Part shown: piece by piece, positions 60,308-64,000 of the stretch | Numbering within the stretch: the stretch's first letter is position 1 | Layout: the number at the start of each line of letters is the position of its first letter | Origin: Chryseosolibacter sp964438975 | GTDB taxonomy: Bacteria > Bacteroidota > Bacteroidia > Cytophagales > Cyclobacteriaceae | Length of the DNA: 64,000 nucleotides | Reading direction: 5' to 3' | Assembly: GCA_964438975.1 (NCBI GenBank) | Contig: CAYTMU010000015.1 | Coordinates: 10,843-74,842, forward strand | The notes under the pieces: model-generated | The model's input: only the letters and a program-made list of their open reading frames with translations | What the model was told of the DNA's origin: nothing | Databases searched by the model: none | Made by a program: the position numbers and the translations under genes

Positions 60308-61471
60308 ATGGAACTATCTACTGCAGCGCGCTCCCGAAACGAGACTACGACACCTGCCGACGCCCGAAGTCCGGGAGGAGGAAGAATAACTTCTGTTGAC
60401 TTCTTTCGGGGGGCGACAATGTTTCTACTTGTGGGTGAAAGCACGCGATTGTATCATCTTTTCAGCGACATTGCCGAGTCGGGAGGAAACCAAGTGGCAG
60501 CATACTTTGCACGGATGTTCAGCCACCACGAATGGCATGGGTTGCACTTCTGGGATCTCATCCAACCGTTCTTTATGTTCATCGTTGGCGTGGCGATTCC
60601 TTTTGCAGTTGCCAACCGCGAGAAGAAAGGGGATTCCGATCAGACGATCTTCCGACATGCGCTGAAGCGCGCTTTCTTGCTGCTGTTGTTCGGGTGGTGG
60701 TTGTATTGCATGGGTGCAGGGGCGATCGTGTGGAGATTTCAGAATGTTTTGGCGCAGCTTTCCGTCACGTACATTGTGGCATTCCTGATCATGCGTCGCA
60801 GTATCTCGTTCCAGATTGCTTTTTCGCTTGTGGTATTGCTGCTTATGGACCTTGCGTATCGCTTCTTTCCGGTTGAGGGTTTTAATCATCCCTGGATTCC
60901 TTATGAAAACCTCGGCGCCTGGGTCAACAACAAGATCGAGGGTGTCGAGAAGGCGAGCGTATGGGCTTCTCTCAACGCCATTCCGACGATTGCGCACACA
61001 GTTTGGGGTGTCGTATGCGGCATGGTGTTGATGAGCAGTCGGCCCGCGGCGAAGAAAATTCAGGTACTTGTGATCGGTGGTGTCATTGCTCTCTTCGCCG
61101 GATATGCACTCGATTGGCTTAGCATCACGCCGATCATCAAGAAGATCGCTACGTCGTCGTTTGTGCTCGCAACGGGAGGCTGGTCAATCCTTGCGCTGGT
61201 GTTTTGCTACTGGCTGATCGACGTTCAGAACAAGTTTCGCGACGGCTCCCAGTTTTTCATTATTGTCGGGATGAACTCAATTTTCATTTACCTCTTTATG
61301 CACGTCGGGGCAGGTAATATCATTCATCAGATATTTACGCCACTGACAAAGCTTCTCTTTTCATGGTCGGGAGAGTCGGCGGTAACTGCTGCGAATGGTG
61401 TACTGGTGTGGGGTGCGATGTGGTACGTGTGTTATTGGTTGTATCGGAAGAGGATATTTTTCAAGATATAG
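60308..61471 (+). CDS. HGSNAT-like membrane acyltransferase (DUF5009 family)
   Basis: A 387-residue polytopic protein with about 10 membrane segments. The N-terminal RITSVDFFRGATMFLLVGES and WHGLHFWDLIQPFFMFIVGV are the family core, with the conserved His in the second. Related to lysosomal heparan-alpha-glucosaminide N-acetyltransferase and bacterial NagX-type proteins, which act on amino sugars. No signal needed. Nearby sulfatases suggest a role in handling sulfated or amino sugars, but that is a guess. Confidence 0.85.
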   Translation: MELSTAARSRNETTTPADARSPGGGRITSVDFFRGATMFLLVGESTRLYHLFSDIAESGGNQVAAYFARMFSHHEWHGLHFWDLIQPFFMFIVGVAIPFAVANREKKGDSDQTIFRHALKRAFLLLLFGWWLYCMGAGAIVWRFQNVLAQLSVTYIVAFLIMRRSISFQIAFSLVVLLLMDLAYRFFPVEGFNHPWIPYENLGAWVNNKIEGVEKASVWASLNAIPTIAHTVWGVVCGMVLMSSRPAAKKIQVLVIGGVIALFAGYALDWLSITPIIKKIATSSFVLATGGWSILALVFCYWLIDVQNKFRDGSQFFIIVGMNSIFIYLFMHVGAGNIIHQIFTPLTKLLFSWSGESAVTAANGVLVWGAMWYVCYWLYRKRIFFKI

Positions 61472-61474
61472 GTT

Positions 61475-61494
61475 GGTCCACGGTCCACAGCACA
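61475..61494. repeat. Short heptamer repeat remnant
   Basis: GGTCCACGGTCCACAGCACA, three GTCCAC-type units directly after the acyltransferase stop. Same family as 4131-4214. Confidence 0.65.
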
Positions 61495-61537
61495 CGGTTT
61501 GTTTGGTCTTCCTTCTTAAAAAGATAAACTAGTCTTT

Positions 61538-61545
61538 TATTTTTG
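61538..61545 (+). promoter_or_regulatory. Promoter -7 box before the 78-aa gene
   Basis: TATTTTTG, a perfect TAnnTTTG, 39 bases before the ATG at 61585. No clear -33 box at 19 bases. Confidence 0.5.
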
Positions 61546-61584
61546 ATAACTTGGCCGCTGACCAACAATCAAAACAATAATACT

Positions 61585-61821
61585 ATGGAAACACAAGAAG
61601 TATGGCTTACGAATTTAATTGTTGACACTCCGATGGAAGGCCGCGAGCTTGCGATCAAGATGGCGCGAAAGAGCATTGGTGCAATTCAGACCGATCCGGA
61701 AGTACGCAAGAGACTGCGTCCGGCCTATGCAAATGACACCGCACAACTTATCGCATCGGCGGAGGTGATCGCTATCGAGTTTCAGACCGTCGCTGCGGCG
61801 AATAATTACTGGCGGAAGTGA
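61585..61821 (+). CDS. Small hypothetical protein, 78 aa
   Basis: No family recognised. Soluble, mainly helical: TPMEGRELAIKMARKSIGAIQ, then RKRLRPAYANDTAQLIASAEV and a C-terminal AIEFQTVAAANNYWRK. The start METQEVWLTN follows a perfect -7 box and an A-rich leader (AACAATAATACT), typical of Bacteroidota translation starts. Probably a real gene, transcribed on its own. Confidence 0.65.
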   Translation: METQEVWLTNLIVDTPMEGRELAIKMARKSIGAIQTDPEVRKRLRPAYANDTAQLIASAEVIAIEFQTVAAANNYWRK

Positions 61822-61907
61822 ATTTTGGATACTAACCAATATATTCGGCGCCTGGCTGGGGGAATATCTCGGCGGCAGGTGTTACTTTGTCCAACTATTG
61901 TCAAACA

Positions 61908-63419
61908 ATGAATCATTCATATTCCCGATTGTGGATCCTGTTCCGTGTTACAAGTAGCCTCGGAGTAGGATTGATCGTTCTTTTCGCAGGCGCGGGATCT
62001 TTCTTCACGGTTGCGGCACAAACAACTGACACCAGACAACGTCCAAACGTCCTTTTTATCGCTATCGACGACCTCAACGATTGGGTTGGAGTAATGAAGG
62101 GACATCCCGACGTCAAGACGCCGAACCTCGATAAGTTGGCGGCACGGGGCGTGCGGTTTCAGAATGCGTATTGTCAGGCCCCTCTTTGCGGTCCGTCTCG
62201 CGCATCTGTCATGACGGGTCTTCGTCCTTCGACCAGCGGGATCTACGGGATGATCAACGACAATCTGATCAGGTCAGATAACGCGGTAACGAGTGATATC
62301 GTCCTTTTACCTGAATACTTCAAGCGCAACGGCTACCACACCATGGGAGTTGGAAAGCTTTTTCACGAGCACGCGCCGGATGGCATTCTGGATGAGTCCG
62401 GTGGCCGCGCACGCGGATTTGGCCCGGTACCGGGGGAGCGGTTCAAATGGCAAGGCACGGCTCCCGAAGGATACAGTAGAACCAACACCGACTGGGGTGC
62501 GTATCCGGATGCTGACTCGCTTATGCCCGACTACCAGGCGGCGCAGTGGGCGTGCGAGCGTTTGAAACGGGAATACGACAAACCGTTCTTTATGGGAGTG
62601 GGCTTCCTGCGTCCCCACGTTCCGTTGTACGTTCCCAGGAAGTGGTTCGACATGTACGATGTCTCGAAACTTACGCTGCCTCCGTATAAGGCTGATGACC
62701 TGGATGATGTGCCGGAAGTGGCTCTCAGGATCAATGACCTCCCGATGATGCCCTCGACGGAGTGGGCGGTCAGTTCGGGGGAACTGCCCAACATCGTACA
62801 CGCCTATCTCGCGTCTGTCAGTTTTGTCGATGAACAGGTCGGAAAGTTGCTGACGGCGCTTGATGAGAGTGGCAAAACCGACAATACAATTATTGTACTG
62901 TGGTCAGATCACGGCTATCGCGTGGGGCAGAAGGGCACGTTCGCGAAACACGCGCTGTGGGAGGAAGCTACTCGTATGCCGATGATGTTTGCCGGACCTG
63001 GCGTCCCTTCCGGGAAGGTAATTCACGCCCCGGTTGAATTGCTTTCGGTGTACCCCACACTTCTGGAGTTGACTAATTTACCTCGATACGAACGAAACGA
63101 AGGAAAGAGTCTTGTGGCGCTGATGGATGGTCGGGATAAGCCTGCTAACTATGTAGCGCTGACAACTTACGGCAGATATAACCACTCCGTTCGTACAGGC
63201 GATTGGCGATACACGCGATATGAAGATGGCAGCGAAGAGTTGTACGACCACCGCAAGGATCCGAATGAATGGACGAATCTGGCAGGCGACAAGCACTATG
63301 AAAAGACACTTGTGCAATTGCGCAAACATTTGCCTCAGGTCAACGTTCCCTGGACGAAGCATTCTGCATACAACTTTCAACCGTATTTCAGAGACCAGAA
63401 AGCACGGTATAGCGAGTAG
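61908..63419 (+). CDS. Sulfatase, iduronate-2-sulfatase-like, exported
   Basis: 503 residues. Signal anchor about 12-37 (VTSSLGVGLIVLFAGAG). Metal-binding Asp pair D54-D55 in IAIDDLNDW. The nucleophile motif is C94-G-P-S-R in APLCGPSRASVMTGLRPST, to be converted to formylglycine; later LWSDHGYRVGQKGTFAKH supplies the usual Asp/His. This is the CxPSR type that depends on an anaerobic or aerobic maturase elsewhere in the genome. Substrate probably a sulfated sugar. ATG at 61908 chosen from the signal. Confidence 0.92.
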   Translation: MNHSYSRLWILFRVTSSLGVGLIVLFAGAGSFFTVAAQTTDTRQRPNVLFIAIDDLNDWVGVMKGHPDVKTPNLDKLAARGVRFQNAYCQAPLCGPSRASVMTGLRPSTSGIYGMINDNLIRSDNAVTSDIVLLPEYFKRNGYHTMGVGKLFHEHAPDGILDESGGRARGFGPVPGERFKWQGTAPEGYSRTNTDWGAYPDADSLMPDYQAAQWACERLKREYDKPFFMGVGFLRPHVPLYVPRKWFDMYDVSKLTLPPYKADDLDDVPEVALRINDLPMMPSTEWAVSSGELPNIVHAYLASVSFVDEQVGKLLTALDESGKTDNTIIVLWSDHGYRVGQKGTFAKHALWEEATRMPMMFAGPGVPSGKVIHAPVELLSVYPTLLELTNLPRYERNEGKSLVALMDGRDKPANYVALTTYGRYNHSVRTGDWRYTRYEDGSEELYDHRKDPNEWTNLAGDKHYEKTLVQLRKHLPQVNVPWTKHSAYNFQPYFRDQKARYSE

Positions 63420-63492
63420 CCGGGGCGTTAATTGATCTTTTTCGCGAACTTCGCTGTGAAATCAGCGTTGTGATGCAACCCAATATCCACGT

Positions 63493-63798
63493 ATGATCTA
63501 CATTACACAAATAATTTATCTCCAGGAGGGACAGGAAATTACATTCAATTTATTTGAGAACGTCGTCATACCGGCTATGAACAAGTACAACGGTCGGCTG
63601 CTTTTTCGTGTGCGGCCCGACTACGGCGACTATATCGAAAGCAACATCGAACGGCCCTATGAGATCCATCTGATTGAATTTGCCAGTCAGAAGGATTTTG
63701 ACGATTTCCGAAACGACGAAGAACGACAGGAATATCTGCACCTGAAGCGTGAATCGATCAGGTCGATGATGCTGATACAGGGAACACTGATTGGGTAG
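63493..63798 (+). CDS. DUF1330-like small protein, 101 aa
   Basis: The alternating strand-helix pattern of a dimeric alpha/beta-barrel (MIYITQIIYLQEGQE, then ERPYEIHLIEFASQKDFDDF, RNDEERQEYLHL, and SMMLIQGTLIG) resembles DUF1330 or antibiotic-biosynthesis-monooxygenase-like proteins. No catalytic residue can be named. It lies between two convergent sulfatase genes; no clear promoter. Confidence 0.65.
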   Translation: MIYITQIIYLQEGQEITFNLFENVVIPAMNKYNGRLLFRVRPDYGDYIESNIERPYEIHLIEFASQKDFDDFRNDEERQEYLHLKRESIRSMMLIQGTLIG

Positions 63799-63822
63799 CA
63801 GTGCGTGGGGCAGCCCAATCTC

Positions 63823-64000
63823 TTACTTGTTCTTGTTGACCTCCAAACCTTTGGGAGGCTGAGCGGCGCGGGCGATGCGTGCTTCGAGTTGCCGGGTCAG
63901 CTTCGTCAGAAGCTTGCGATAGGTAGGATCTTCGGCGAGATTGGTCATCTCGTCAGGATCGACGCGCCGGTCGTATAATTCCACCATGCCCGCTCCGCCA
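63823..64000 (-). CDS. Sulfatase, C-terminal end only (cut by window)
   Basis: The minus-strand frame open to base 64000 encodes about 58 residues ending at TAA 63823-63825. It contains the sulfatase C-terminal pattern VELYDRRVDPDEMTNLAEDP, as in ELYDHRKDPNEWTNLAGD of the sulfatase at 61908, then a Lys/Arg-rich helix and a VNKNK tail. The catalytic part lies outside the window. Convergent with the gene at 63493. Confidence 0.8.
   Translation of the reverse strand, partial: GGAGMVELYDRRVDPDEMTNLAEDPTYRKLLTKLTRQLEARIARAAQPPKGLEVNKNK

Overview
The window looks like the chromosome of a member of the Bacteroidota, most likely Cytophagales or a relative. The reasons are a gliding-motility gene (gldC), type III glutamine synthetase, the cluster ftsX / DUF3098 / uppP / truB / ribF, a TonB-dependent receptor with a carboxypeptidase-regulatory-like N-terminus, FGly sulfatases, and many start regions carrying the Bacteroidota promoter -7 box TAnnTTTG. 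No phage, insertion sequence, CRISPR array, rRNA or tRNA gene was recognised. A 100-N assembly gap lies at 2296-2395.

Layout. 1-2046: 3' end of glutamine synthetase III. 2047-2458: intergenic repeats and the gap. 2459-12824, all minus: S41 protease; a tight six-gene unit fabH / small protein / gntP / ridA / fold-III PLP enzyme / M19 dipeptidase, whose last four genes read as D-amino-acid uptake and breakdown; leuS; a single-domain response regulator. 13053-17887, plus: a lipoprotein, a TerB-FHA-ABC-permease fusion and a YdcF-like protein. 17985-32540, minus: GDSL lipoprotein with its TonB receptor, gldC, a CoA-transferase pair, the ftsX-to-ribF envelope cluster, an ECF sigma factor with a putative anti-sigma partner, membrane pyrophosphatase and a hypothetical gene; then a thioesterase. 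33112-38094, plus: a threonine operon thrA-thrB-thrC preceded by a Thr/Ile-rich leader peptide and alternative hairpins, the most striking regulatory element here. 38091-60114, minus: pcm, a phosphotriesterase homologue, a secreted TPR-CHAT protease-like protein with a putative beta-barrel, an M23 peptidase, trhO, a secreted zinc-finger protein, an oxidoreductase cluster (two Gfo/Idh/MocA proteins, gluconate dehydrogenase subunit 3-like, GMC flavoprotein), yidD, cysS and an RND efflux operon. 60308-64000: HGSNAT-like membrane acyltransferase, small proteins and two sulfatases, the second cut by the window end.

Intergenic DNA is unusual. Two families of short repeats recur: arrays of GTCCAC(A/G) and GTCGAC(A/C) heptamers at about six places, and hairpins built from CACGAAGGACCACAAAG-like words at three places. 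Three of the heptamer arrays directly abut a promoter-like box.
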